From contig OZ022576.1 of the NCBI GenBank assembly GCA_963669155.1, positions 37,851,807 through 37,915,806 on the forward strand: 64,000 nucleotides of DNA. The letters are read 5' to 3'. The notes under the pieces were generated by a model that had not been told where the DNA came from, made no database searches, and saw nothing but the letters and a program-made list of their open reading frames with translations. This document shows positions 22,335 to 35,300 of this stretch, piece after piece. A program made the translations under genes and the position numbers. Within the stretch, counting starts at the first letter, position 1, and each line of letters starts with the position of its first letter. Source of the DNA: Arbacia lixula. Lineage: Eukaryota; Echinodermata; Echinoidea; Arbacioida; Arbaciidae.

Positions 22335-24877
22335 CTCGACTGCTGAGTAGGTTGTCTAGTCTATCATAGGTGACTTGTAATGTGGTACCCGCAGGGTGCT
22401 ATAGGGTGGATGTCGATACCTGCGTGTGTGATTACAAAAACATAAAGGCCTAATGGCATTTATTTCATGTCAGTTTTTATTTTTTCACCTAAGGTGCTAA
22501 ACGAAATACATCTTTTTGTGATTTGTATATATTTCACGTTGCAAAAATGCCTCAATGACACATTGAGCGTTAACCTTCAGAAGTGGGTGCAGTATGATTT
22601 CTGTAGTTGATATTTATGTTGAAATCTCAAGGAGGCACTGTTGCAAGGGGAGGAGGGGTGGGGGTTATCGCGAGATATTAGCACATGAGCGCTGGATGAA
22701 GGAATTTTTCTAAAGACCACATCCAACCCCAGTTAAAGGGCACAATCCTGCATGCCATTGTGGGGAATCACTTTTTTTCATGATTTTGCTCTCACAGGAC
22801 AGGATACCCTAAAATGATAACCGATGTTGTTATTCCGAGTTGCAAAGAGTAGTTTGCAATTTTGATGTAGCACAGCGCTAACAGGCCGCATTATCGAATG
22901 GCACTTCCAAAGGGACATTTACCTCCGCGAGAGGGGCGCCCTTGCTTCTCAGTTCACATAGGAGCGTGGATAGTTGGAAATGGGGTGTGTAACATATCCC
23001 CCCCCCCCCCCCCCCCCGCTATATGTAGATCTTCCCCCTCATTTTCGGGTAGTAAATAAAGAAAGAGTATCATATCCCTCATTTAAATTATCCTGTCCTT
23101 TGACTGGTTAAGAGCACCGCACGTGATCAAAGATAGTTCTACTATCTTTGGAAAAGTACTATCCGTCATCCGAACCCTATGACGTCACATTTTCGGAGGG
23201 CCGAAAAGTACTCTCCGTGACGTCAGAGGGTGGATAGTACTTTTCAAGAGGCGTCAATGTCCGCGTGTCGGTCCCTGTTGTTATACAAATATTTCATGAT
23301 CATGAGGGATCTTGTGGAATCTATTTGCTCCCGAGGTGAAATGGAGGGCGTAGGATACTAGTACCGAGGGATATTTCGGAGTTGCGATATTTTGCTTCCT
23401 GCTCGGCCCATTGTAAAGTCTCGATGAGCGATATAAAACAAATAAATACCGCCTTCAGCTCGACACACTAGTGAAATCTATCCGTATGAGGTGACTTCGA
23501 TTGTATGATGGGGGGGGGGGGGGGGGCATATTCACCGCCCATACGATTCGAGACGAAAACGAGTAAGCATAATATTATACTTTACACTATTTCACACTTA
23601 CTTTGATGCTATATACTTTCAAAATTCAAATGCTAAAACATTTTGAGTAAAAACTTCCTAAAATAAATATTTTTTCAGGGAAAAGCTATTAGCCTGTCAA
23701 TATCTATCGCCAGAAATATGAGTATCCTTAAATACCGCAGTTTACGTGTATTATTAATGGGCTTTTCCTGATCGAATTTGTGTTCGATTTTTTTTTTGGG
23801 GGGGGGGGGCGGGTGGAGGTGGTGGGGCGAAGAAAAAAAAAGAAGAAAGTTGTAGTTTGTTTGTTCCTGTGTTTTATGTTTGAAGTGGACTCTTAACAGC
23901 ATAATTATATTTTCTTTAAAGGCTTCCCTAGATGTTTAGTTGAACAAGGTCTGAAAAAAGAGTGTCTTCATTTCGATTGTATTTTGTAGTGCTGACGGCA
24001 TGCACATCGTGATCAAACTGACATCTCCATGCAGTAGGCGACAGAAGCAATCACCGAGCAGGTCCACATGCAAGAAGTTTGGAGAAAGCGGACTTTTATG
24101 TCGGCACTTGTGGCATTTGACTTCTCATACGTCACTGGAGGCGTGCGGTTTTTTTTTTTTTCAAATTTTCGTCAAAATGAGACTTTATTGCGGAAAACAA
24201 ATGTGAAATTCGTTTTAGTGGATAATTTGACATAGATTAGTGAGAACTTATTTTTCTAATTTAGTAACACTTTAAGCGCAGCTTGTACCCAAATATAGAT
24301 ATAGATATTACAACATATGAAAATGTTTGATTACCTAAATAATATATAGTCTGAAGGACTAAGCATCTTAAGAACTCAACAATATTGTTTTCCTTTCTTG
24401 GTATGTAATAATCATTGAATACCATTTAGATCAACCAGAAATATCCCATTTCAAAGTCACCAAGACGGTGTTTTTTAGTCTTTTTAAGTTTTGAGTTCCT
24501 TTAAAATGACTTTGGAAACACACTTTCCACCACTGCGATACTTTTGGCATTTTTTGGAAATGCTTAGAGGACTTTTCTTAACAATATGGCGATTTCACAT
24601 TTTCTGTTGCAATTAGTGGAAGGTTGACCCATTTTTAACCTGAATTGACCACAGTGATTTAGAGTCAAATTGAATCAACTGGTAGACGTACCGGTAAAGC
24701 CGCTGGTTTCAACTGGTTCACGAATCCACTACTAAGGTCAATTGGTTTCAACTGGAATCAACTGGTCTAATGATGTTACCAGTGAGGTCACTTGGTTTCA
24801 ACCAGCTGATGCCAATTAAAACTACAATGTAGTTGCATTTTCAACTGGTATCAACTTTACATTTGACCTGGGAGTAA
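22335..24877. promoter_or_regulatory. Upstream region of copy A, homologous to 59005-64000
   Basis: The first 140 bp before the ATG are nearly identical in both copies. Homology continues, with gaps, through a poly-C run (22998-23017), a CRE-bearing inverted repeat (23151-23248) and a CAACTGGT repeat region (about 24656-24870). No TATA box or start site can be assigned. No other gene is visible. Confidence 0.6.
23151..23248. repeat. Inverted repeat with two TGACGTCA sites upstream of copy A
   Basis: AAAAGTACTATCC...TGACGTCAC faces GTGACGTCAGAGGG...GGATAGTACTTTT. The CRE palindromes are at 23180-23187 and 23218-23225, about 850 bp before the ATG. The same block lies upstream of copy B at 60829-60926. 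Confidence 0.75.
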
Positions 24878-25509
24878 AACACTGATACGTACAATATTAT
24901 TTTTTCGCTCCTAAATTCAAATGAAAAAAGCGAAACATATTGCTCTAAAACTCCAAACATTATTATTTACATACCACGAGAACTGCAAGCCCAAGAAAGT
25001 GATACAACAGCGGCGGTCGATGTGGTTGAGGAAGTGGCGTTATGATTGCTGGGACACTATCCTAACTTGATTTTGACTGCCGTAAATACATTAAAGTTTA
25101 TTTTCCTTTCAATTGCCAGTACCTGCAAGCAGGGGTGCACTGTATACCCAAGTGTGTTTGAGAGAAAGCTGATTTTCTACGCGTGATCTATTCCACTCTG
25201 TACTTAGTACTTGTACTTCGTACTTCGCTCTGTGTAACAGGCGTGCTACAAACATTTTCAACCACTACTTCCTCCTTTATGTCAACAGTCAATGTTTGCT
25301 CAAGAAATAATTTTTTTTTTGCTAAGAGGTAATGTATAATATAATTTCTTTTTGGGCTGTTGTTCTCCGTGTTACTATACAGAGAGGAAGAGCAAAACAA
25401 AGGGTATCTATATTTTGCCATTCTCGTATTGTATTGTTATACAGGGCTTGTGTCGTGACCCGAGAGGAAGAAGACATTGTGATCATGATCATACGAGCAA
25501 CGATGGCAA

Positions 25510-25614
25510 TGGGGAGAGAGTGAGAGAGAGAAGAGGGAGAGAAGGGGGAGAGAGAAAAAAAAACTGAAAAGGAAAGAATGAGAGAGGGGGGAAGAGGGGA
25601 AGAGAGAGGAGGGA

Positions 25615-25687
<73 letters not shown>

Positions 25688-25800
25688 TTGTAAAAGAGAG
25701 AATAAGAGAGAGAATGGGAGAGAGAGAGAAGAGAGGGAGAGAAAAAAAAAGAGGAGGGAAAAGAGGAGGGGGGGAGAGAAGAGAAGAAACGGGGCAGAGA
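25510..25800. repeat. (GA)n-rich polypurine tract
   Basis: Nearly pure purine for about 290 bp, with a clean (GA)n core at about 25630-25672. The long open frames here on both strands are low-complexity artefacts. Confidence 0.9.
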
Positions 25801-26969
25801 ATTATATGGTAGCGATACACTGGCAGTGAGAGTATGTGAGAGAGGGAGTGTTTGACTTCATTTCACATGATCAAGACAGTGATGAGGTGTGTGTCTATGT
25901 TTCTTATGATATCAGAGAATTATCCCTAATTATATTATAAGAATGCCGCCTTAGTATGGCAACGGTGTATTTTGAAGGGGCACATCACTACTAGCTTTAT
26001 GCCAACTGTGCATTTTGAAGGGAAACATCGTGTCATTCGGTATTAAGCAACATTTAAGTACGCGACCTTTATCACTGGGTGCAAATCATGAACTATTATC
26101 TAAAAGAAACCCTCCCAAACAGCTCTTTACAAAAAAGAAACGAAACATTTTCTTTTTATGGCTGACTGTCGAATATTAACCTCGGTAACTTGTTACCCCC
26201 GGTCAATGCGAGGCGCATCAACGGTCTATTGTTGGTCAAGTACCCGGATACGCCGGCTAGTAGTATTGGACCATTTATCGTTAGTGCGCTGCACTGACCA
26301 TAGGGTATTTAAACCCCTGCTTACTACAATTTTGTATCACACCTGACGAAGTGTTGCAGCGGCACATGAAACGTCGTGATCTTTTCGATACCGTTTACCT
26401 TACATTGCAAGACAAACGATTATCAGTAGCCATCTATCCGCAATGAGTAACATATTTAGCAATATTAACCTCGTTTGAAGTTTGTCAACATTTTAGACTT
26501 TAGCATTGCACTTTACATGACGGCGGTTGAATGTTATCTACTTCTGTGTTTTATTATGTTGTTTTTTAATAAAAAAAAAAGGGTGGAAAAGTTCCACATT
26601 GATCTGCTCTGTGCAATATATCGTGCACAACCAATCGCCGTCTTTACTGTGCATAAACGTGTATCTCTCATACGAGTACTTTAAAATCATTGTGAAGACA
26701 TTTGTCCAGAGAACAGAAAGGACTACATCAATGGCGGTTGGTGTGGTTGAGACTGATTGTTGATTGCACTCTATTTCGCACTGAACAACTATCCTAACTT
26801 CATGTTGAGTTTCAGATACAGACACCAAAGCCCCTTTTTTTTTTCAATTGCCACCCAACATTGCACGTTTGATTAGCGATTTAGCGTATGACGCAGTTGA
26901 AAGTACTAAACAAAGTTTGAAGGGAATTTGTTGTTCCACTCATTGATTCCATGAGTTGAATTGTTACGA

Positions 26970-27270
26970 TACTAGGTGTTAAACATCTCTGACACTTTGA
27001 AAAATAAAGAATCAAAAGCTTTTAAACATGACATTAAGGGATGTATATATTTGGGGGAACGGGTTTTGTGCCATTTAATCAATATCATTCTTGAAATAGT
27101 CTTTTGATTATTAAATTGGATTATAAATTTTGACAAATCAGGACCAAACATTTTGTGTGAATCAGATAATTGATTCAGAATACAATGTCCGGTGTTCATT
27201 ACACCCGTCAATCCACTAGGAACTGCCATAACAGAGTCATTAATAATTCATGTTGCTTCTGGCAGAAAAC
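26970..27270. mobile_element. Half copy of the TAGGTGTTTA foldback MITE
   Basis: The left arm begins TAGGTGTTAAACATC, with the same internal order (GACAAAT, AATTGATTCAGAATACAAT, CAATCCACTAGGAACTGCC) as the element at 14851. The right arm is missing. It lies in intergenic DNA. Confidence 0.6.
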
Positions 27271-27514
27271 GTTGATTCTGTGCTCAAGATGGTGTTGTTA
27301 TTGATCATCATCGGCATATAAACCAAATTTAAAGTGCTCTGATTTTCGGGAAACCGTTAAACTTTAAATCTGTGGAGATCTTAAAATCATGGTCTAATCA
27401 TTCGGCTGGCGCCTCGTGATAATAACATGATTTTGAGGTCAATGTAGCTCTGTGGGTAACCTCCTGTCTATAGTTTTAACCATGTCCTTCAGATGTTACT
27501 CACATACACAGACA

Positions 27515-27695
27515 TAGTCATGCAAACACACACACACACATACTTACTCACATAGAGATAAAGTCACGCAAATACACACACATACGTACTCACATACAGA
27601 CAGTCATGCAAATACATGACACACACACACGCACACACACTCCCTCACATACAGACATACAAGTAGTCACGCAAACACACACACACTTTTTTTTT
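27515..27695. repeat. CA-rich minisatellite
   Basis: Imperfect units of about 60 bp built from ACACACAC, TACTCACATACAGACA and GTCATGCAAA. Confidence 0.75.
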
Positions 27696-29397
27696 TACAC
27701 ATACACAGCAAAGTACATGTAGTAACTTCATGTACACGTTCTACATATGACAGGGAAAGTTCGTCAAAGTCTACTTTATTTCATTTTCTTTAGAAATCAT
27801 GATCTTATATACAGTGTTACATGTCATTCATTTACGGTACAAGAAGATGGCACCCAAAGCCTAAAGAAGGGACATGCACATCATCTCCTCCTGTTTCACC
27901 TCCCTGGTCTGTTTCCATGATTATGCGCTTGATTGTAGCAAACACACACTGAATAAATAGTTCTAAAATATCACCTTCTACTCAGATACATTGAAGATGT
28001 AAAAACGAGGTCAGGACGTTAACATACTGACAATAAAAACGGTCTTGACCACATCTTTGTTCATGGAGTTGGTTGGGAGTTGAACTTGTTCTTGATTTTC
28101 ACTATTCTAGCAATGTGCTACAAAGAACATGGAAGATATGAAAACGATGCACATTCTAATATTTGAATTCAAATTATATATAACAGACTACATGCTTCTA
28201 ATTACTGGAAGTTTGATTGCTTGATTTGAACTAGCAAATCTTATAAAGTCCATCTCTGAGGCAGTCCAGTTTATATGTATTGTTGTAATATTGAACGGAA
28301 CATTCTAAAAACTAGAAACGTCTCCGTCTATGAGCACAGGATGAAACCTAATAGAAATAAGTCTCTACAATAATGGAAAGAAATGAGAAAAGATGTCAAA
28401 AATAAAAAGGAAAGACACATCAGCCAGCCTAAATCAGATTAAACGCATGCAAATTATAGGCAACTTATTAGAATTTCTGTCCCAATATTCAGCAAATACT
28501 TTCAGAGGTGCATACCCCTATGCCTGGCAATACATCTACAATACATGAACCAATATACTGATAAACATACACATTCTCAAATGCAGTATCGTGAGTAATA
28601 TAAACTGAACATATTGACTGGAAATATTGCAAAAGAATGTGTTGGGAACCTGTACCATGAAAGGCATTAGAATATGAAAACTGGGCAAAATAAATTAAAT
28701 TTTTTCTATATAACTTATTTTATTTTACATTATGTAGGAATAAACAAGGAGGAAATGCGAATTAAAGCAATATCAGCACCGGTCACATAAAATCTATGAT
28801 TAATGCAAAATTTGATGCCGTTTTAAATGTAAAAATAAGTTAAAACATAACATAAGCGTAAACGATACGGGAAGAGTGTAAAGTAAAATATGATAAAGAC
28901 AACTTCAAGGAAGTACATTTATTTTTTTCTAAATAGTTTCATATTTTCAGGTCATACCTTCAAATGATGTAAGCAAAAAGAGACAAAAATGACAGAGCTT
29001 CAGAAGCGCAAAAGAGTTGATGGATATCAATTTTTAATATCCTTTTCTCTTTGCACGAAAAGGCATCTTTTTGCGGGTGCAGGAAAGTCACGGGGAAAGA
29101 AATTTTGAAATTTCAACATGTCCAAAATATATCAAACTACATAGCAATAAGGTTTCAACGTTGTGATTAACGACGTTTGCTCTACCCACATAGTTTAGAA
29201 CCAGTTGTCTCGACAACATGCTTACATGAGGGTCACACTTCGGTACCTTATTGCCGTTGATGCGTTTCGCCGATGAGGGCGACCAACACTCATCACGCGC
29301 ATTATTGCATCATTCGTTTACATGATAAACGATGAAATACTGTCGATAAGCGATTAGCGATTCGTATTACACGTACAAAGGTCCCAGAAATATGCGT

Positions 29398-29398
<1 letters not shown>

Positions 29399-29475
<77 letters not shown>
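29399..29475. repeat. (CT)n microsatellite
   Basis: About 38 CT dinucleotides with one interruption. Confidence 0.95.
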
Positions 29476-29478
<3 letters not shown>

Positions 29479-32068
29479 CGTGGGACAGGGTGCCCTTTTG
29501 TTCTACCCTTCCTTTTGTACGACATAAAATGACGGATGGAAAAGATTGATGCAAATTAGGGTTTAAATATAAATTCACTTCATTTCAACCACCACCAGTT
29601 CAGACAGATATTTTTAGTCGTACCGACGCTACGTATTGGAGAGTTTTTGAAGACGCGTCATTGGGGAACCCCAATGTGCTCATGGACGAATGTATTTTGC
29701 CCTCGTCTTGTGGAATGTAAATCGTAACAACTTGCCGCCTCTGATTTTTCCAGTCAACCCAAACGTTAGGCACATCACCTCCCCCAATAGAGTACCCCTT
29801 CAGAATTCAGTGCCCTCCGAAATGGCATTCTGACCATTAAAAATAGTAATTCCCCGCCCCCCCCCCCCCCCTTGATGTTGTGTACGTCCCTTTAAAGATG
29901 GATAACGGTCCAAAAAAAATCATACTGCTAATTTTGAAAGACAAACCAAAAATGTCCTTATGGGTGAGATGAATGTGCCCCACTTATGATAATAAAATAT
30001 CCCTTAATAATTCAGCGCCCGCTCAAAATGGCAAACTGACCTTTGTGAATAAACATACACAATGTTGATAATAAGCATAAACATAAAGAAACCTTTCCAA
30101 TGATATTCATCATAGCCAAGTTTAAATTGATACATAGTAGGATAAACATACTTTTATCTTCATCTTCTTTAAGGGCTAAATACACTGAGCATTTGATGAG
30201 AATATATTTCAATGAAATAGAATGATAACGTCTTCACTTTACAAATTTTAAAGGAAGTGTATTCCTTTTCAAGACGCATTTATATATACTTAATAAACAT
30301 TGCATAAGCCACGAGTACAACATATATGCTTACGTACATTTTTATGAAATCTAATTGTATATATCATATAAGTGCAAAACTTTGCAGTTTTCCCTTAAAG
30401 GCTTAGCTACTGTTCAATACAGAATATACGTTGGGGCTAAATATGGCAAGTTAATCACCTTGCACTTTTCCATTTTATGCGGTGAAATGGAAGGCGAGTC
30501 TCTTTTTAAAGTGTATGCTTAGTCGAGCTTTTGTTTGCTACTAAACAGATGTACGACCTATGTAATAACTAGACTGCGTTAAAGGTAGCCCGTCCCTTTT
30601 GCAGACCTTATGCTGAAAGTTCCCTGAATTTGTCATCATTTCAGATAGTGAGTGGCTATATGACCTATTCCTGGAATCTACAAAGCGTAATATTCGGTTT
30701 TGAAGAAATACTCTTCGATAATTGATCAAGCTTTCTTTTTTCGTAAAACGAAAACAATCGTAATTTCAAATTGTGTCAACTTTCAGAAATCAATTGGAAT
30801 CAAATCTCAGTGAAAACTAGTTAGGTTTTCCTTTATTCTACGGAAGTTATAGTACCTCTGACCTTAAAAATCCACAATTGGTATTCCAAAGATACGTGCT
30901 AAATATGTGCAAGCTTTCATGAAGTTTGCAGATGTTTGTAAAAGGGACAGGCCATCTTTAAACATAATCATGATGAGTACATAACCATTCTTCCTCACAT
31001 TATTGTACAATACATTGAAAACTGTTCTTGTGCTAAATACTAGATGTAAAAGACTCAAATCACATGTAGACTTTATTACGAGTTGTTATGTTGAATTTGG
31101 TAACTTATTCATGACAAGAGCAAAGCTCTATACGGAATGTTTGGTTTAATCAACTTATAAACATAAAGTGTATGTTCACTTCAGCACAAGTCTTATAGTA
31201 AAATTAATGAGGTTATTGCAATAGAATAGCGAAACAGTTAATAGATGTCTGAGTGATAGACTAAAAACCAGTTATGAATGGAACTGTAAGAGCTGTACTG
31301 CAATATATTTGAATGTGACTGTTGCTTCGTTTTATTTGCCTACTTACATGACTTCAGGAGTATTAGGGCTCAAATGCAAAACAGATGCAAGTTAACAAGA
31401 ACCTACCTGAAATAAAGTATCCGATATAAATCTGTTATGATTTCCCACGCAGAACTTAACCAAACAATTTATATCACTTTATTGTTTCCCTCTATTTCTC
31501 CAATCAGTCCTACCTTAAACCCTCTGAATCAAACACAACGTAGTTTCCTACTTGACACATTTAATGAACAGCGATAAGGGACGTATTGATCATTTGTATC
31601 GCAAGTTGATTGTACTAGTAATGCTGTGAAAAAAAATATGATTTCAGCTTGCGCTTTTGATATCTATGTCATTATCTAGCTTATCGTCATGACAACGTGT
31701 CCCTCTATAATTATTGATTACTTCTCGCTGAATCACAAGGTCTAGTCTGAAACGCTGGAAGGATTCCTCGATGGGTATGGCGTCACTTTGTTACTTCAGG
31801 TCAGCTGAATATGCTTCACTTACCATCTGTTAGGATCAAACATACTTAACTTTATCTTCAGTTTAAAACAATTACGACATGACGATATTTATTGTTCCTG
31901 TTTTGCTATATATAAACATGTCAATTGAAAGGGTGATTAAGGAACAAGAAACTTTTTCAAACACTGAGTATCAATCGCAGTAAATCGATGGTATTAACTA
32001 ACTGAATGTTTAAACAATGTCTCATTATTATAGTTAAAGAATAATAAAGGACTAATGATTAAACGTTG

Positions 32069-32074
32069 TTTAAT
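32069..32074 (-). promoter_or_regulatory. Candidate poly(A) signal ATTAAA for copy B
   Basis: ATTAAA on the minus strand about 215 nt past the stop codon. A canonical AATAAA lies further on, at 31888-31893. Neither is confirmed by a cleavage site. Confidence 0.3.
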
Positions 32075-32286
32075 TTGAGGTAATAATGGTGATTATATGC
32101 ACCAGGTAATACAATTATCGAAATAATAAAGAAACATAAAATAATTATACTTTAAGAAAATCGTTATTGCACAAATACAATGAACTATACACAGCTGCCA
32201 ATAAACATCTATATATCATTTTAGAAAAACAAGGAGAAGAAGAGGAAGAAGACAAAGATTGGATTGATGGGTACAAGACAAAATAC

Positions 32287-32373
32287 TCATCTCACCAGCT
32301 CTTCGGCGGGTCCCGTGGTGAGATTGTAGAGCTGCAGCACCGTAGACTTGTGACTGAACTTTCCCTTGTGCTC
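32287..32373 (-). CDS. Copy B exon 35: C-terminus and stop
   Basis: 87 nt including TGA at 32287-32289, residues 1807-1834. [20 protein letters not shown] then ELVR stop, aligned with plexin [22 protein letters not shown]. The usual longer vertebrate tail after this helix is absent. Confidence 0.87.
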   Translation of the reverse strand, partial: EHKGKFSHKSTVLQLYNLTTGPAEELVR

Positions 32374-35300
32374 CTTTACACAAAGCAAAGTGGCAATGAG
32401 ACTTAATGAACGTTAATATTTAAAAGTTGCTATATCATTTAAAGTTGACAAATTTACTCAAAAGATAGTAAATGATATAATCGCACAATTATGTTATAAG
32501 AATGTCACCTTAAAGAATTTATGATGATATCAATATCGTAGATTATAGAACTATGAAAGTATGCATTTGCCTAATTTACATAATACAATCAAAACTTTGC
32601 ATTGAAGGCTCGTTTGCAGAGTACCACCTGTTATATCTAAATACAGAGTAGTTTTTACAGCAGGGCCAAGTTGCATATAGGTTTTTAATTAGTGTAACTT
32701 ACCATTAATAGTAACTACCATGGTAACAACCAATGAGCTCTAATTATTGCACCTGTTTCCATGGTAGTTACCATTGATGGTAAGTTGCAGTAATTGAAAC
32801 GCTATATGCAACATGGCCCAGAACGCCATTATGCTCATCACCTTCGAGACCTCCGCGCATTCTCTGTCCAGCTTGGCAGGGAAGCTCCAGGGACGACGAG
32901 CCATGTCTGCCCAGTAGGTCTCTACCATGCGCACATGGAGCGGGAAATCCTGCAAGTATGGAAGATGCTCCGGGTCCTCGGTCTGGAGAAGAAGAGCAGA
33001 GAACACCCATGATTATTCGACATGGACTCCAGCAGTCGTGGCATATGGCGAGCTAAGACAATTTTCCCCACGGTATACAGGGGAAATCATTTCATAATGC
33101 ACCGCGCAGTAACATCCGGATTACGGTTTCAATCATGTCCGCTTCCGGTATCTTGTACGAGTATACTAGACCGGAAGCAGAAGTGACTGTACACGAAATC
33201 CGAATGTGGCTGCGCCGTACATCATGGGATGACTTTCCATCATATTACGCGGTATGAAGAATTCTACCACTTCTACCCCATGATAGGGTGTATTCGAACC
33301 CCATGACACATAATATAGATATTGAGTTCCCAGTATTGGTGTATCAAGCCTAAATTTGCGTTGTGGAAGTTTCATCTAGTCCTTAGAACAGAATTATGGC
33401 TGCCATTTCTCACCTCTCCCGGTGTGACGTTCCTAGCGGCGTTGTGCAGGGCTTCGGTGACGACTCCCAGACATTCATCAGCGGTAGAAGAACGAGGCAT
33501 GTCGAAGAGAGATGGTCCAACGGTGAGAAACGTGGTCCAAAACTCCGCCAGGCTGTACATGTGATAGCATGTGGACATCGCAGTATCGGAATTGATTAAC
33601 GGGAATGCACGTGTGTAACAATGAGAGAATCTTAAAAGTAGTATATACTGGGAATTAAGTCAGTGTATCTCAGACTGACCTGTGACGATAGATCGATTAC
33701 ACGCTCGTGCCTTTAATGGTTTCTTTGTAATCGATCAAAACATCAAATTTTACTGAGATTAACACTGGTCTAATGTCTAATGTCAAAGGGTTAAACTGTT
33801 TATTAAAGCAAATATCATTCACTAGCTCCTTTATCAGATATTCCTAAATGATGTCTTTCATAGCTCAGTTCTTTCCTTATTATTTCATTTCAATTTGATT
33901 TCTCCTACCAGTTTCGCTTCCAGATATCAGCCGTCTCAGTCGCCGAGCCAGCAGCGTACTCTGTCGCAAGGTCGTCTAGTGTGTCGAATAGGTGTTTGAT
34001 CGGGTACGGTGTGCGATGGGCCATCTTGAACATGACATCCATGACACCCTCAAGGTAGGGGCCAATGAACGCCTGATCAAAGGGGAGACAAGAAAGAGAG
34101 AGAGAGGGGGGGGGGGTAGGGGGCAGATTGTAAGACATGGAGAGCAGAGAGATGTCGAAAAGAGTGAAACAAAGTGAAAAAGAGAACGCAACATTAAGAA
34201 CACATGGTAAAAAGAGACGCCAAAGAAAAAGAACCGAGAAATTCGTTTCTTTTTATTTTATAGAGGCTAACAAAGTTACAAGTATGACATATAGGTCTAA
34301 AGTGACCTCATTCTGTAGCAGCTTAATTAGTTCTTAAAATGTGAAAAAGAATGGACAAACCAATATTTAAGTCAATTGATTGGAAGTATCATCGTATCTT
34401 CTAGGTTATGTTAGTTCTCATAACATAGCTCATTTAACTCTTTGTGTGCCACATTACACAGCGAAGTAGCTTATCTGGCACATGAGCGCTTAAAAGACGC
34501 TGCTGAAATACGCGGTCAATATGATGGAGAGGCGGCTGTCGATTCCAGTCCGGGAAAGTCTCCCCTGCCATTACTGACACACCCTTAAAAGGGAATAATG
34601 TTGTTGATATCGCTACATACAATAAAAATAATGCATAATAATAAGGTAGGCCTAATCTTCGTAATATACTGGTTACTTTTCTCCCAACAATTCTTGCCTT
34701 AGTCTGGAGCATGTGAGGAATGGTGAGGTTCCTATCTGCGTGGGCGCGCATCTGTCGGATGTTTTCTGGGGCTTTGTTGCTCTCAGTGGGGTCCACATGC
34801 GTCGCCTACAAAAAAAATAGTGTGATCAGGAAGGCACGTCAAGAAATACAAAAAGATCAGTGTTACTCAATCGACAATCGTATATCAAAGAATTGACTTT
34901 ATACCGCGTAATCCTTAGGAAAGTTAGTCTGGCAGAATATTTATCGAAGAATGACATGAATAGTGTTTGTTGCCATCTACAACAATATGTAACCATGACA
35001 ACAAGAATAACGAAACAGAGAGGGACAGAGATGTGCGTACCTTCAGGTGGATGGCATCGACCTTCTCATTCAAGACGCCTGCTTCGGATGAACCAGCAGT
35101 GGGTTTGTCCATACTAGTACCAAGCTGTAAGGTCGTGTCTATAATGACATCCACATGAAAGAGTAACATCAAAATGAATGTGGGCTGAGGAAGTGTTTAC
35201 AGTGATATTTGTAGAATGGAGTTACACAAAAGTCAGATAGCTATTACCCGTGTCACGCTCTACTCGACGTGCGTGTGGACTGTGATTCGAAAACATAATG

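Larger units (their letters stand above)
24878..32286. other. Intergenic DNA between copies A and B, no gene supported
   Basis: No exon resembling plexin or any recognised family was found. It contains a GA-rich run (25510-25800), a half MITE (26970-27270), CA-rich repeats (about 27515-27695), a (CT)n tract (29399-29475) and poly-C near 29858. The part next to 32287 presumably includes the copy B 3' UTR. Confidence 0.6.

Noticed and set aside
25437-25829. Long open frames on both strands over the GA-rich tract
   Set aside because: Pure low-complexity Ser/Leu and Arg/Glu repeats from a polypurine run. No start context or homologue.
24878-32286. An additional gene between the two plexins
   Set aside because: Open frames are short, have no splice-supported motifs and often overlap repeats. 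Nothing resembles a conserved exon.
32167-32406. Plus-strand 79-codon open frame
   Set aside because: It is antisense to the last plexin exon, whose conserved C-terminal motif is on the minus strand.
34434-34697. Extension of exon 31 through the rest of its open frame
   Set aside because: Plexin alignment jumps from QTK directly to AFIGPYLEG in exon 32. The extra codons have no counterpart in the family.
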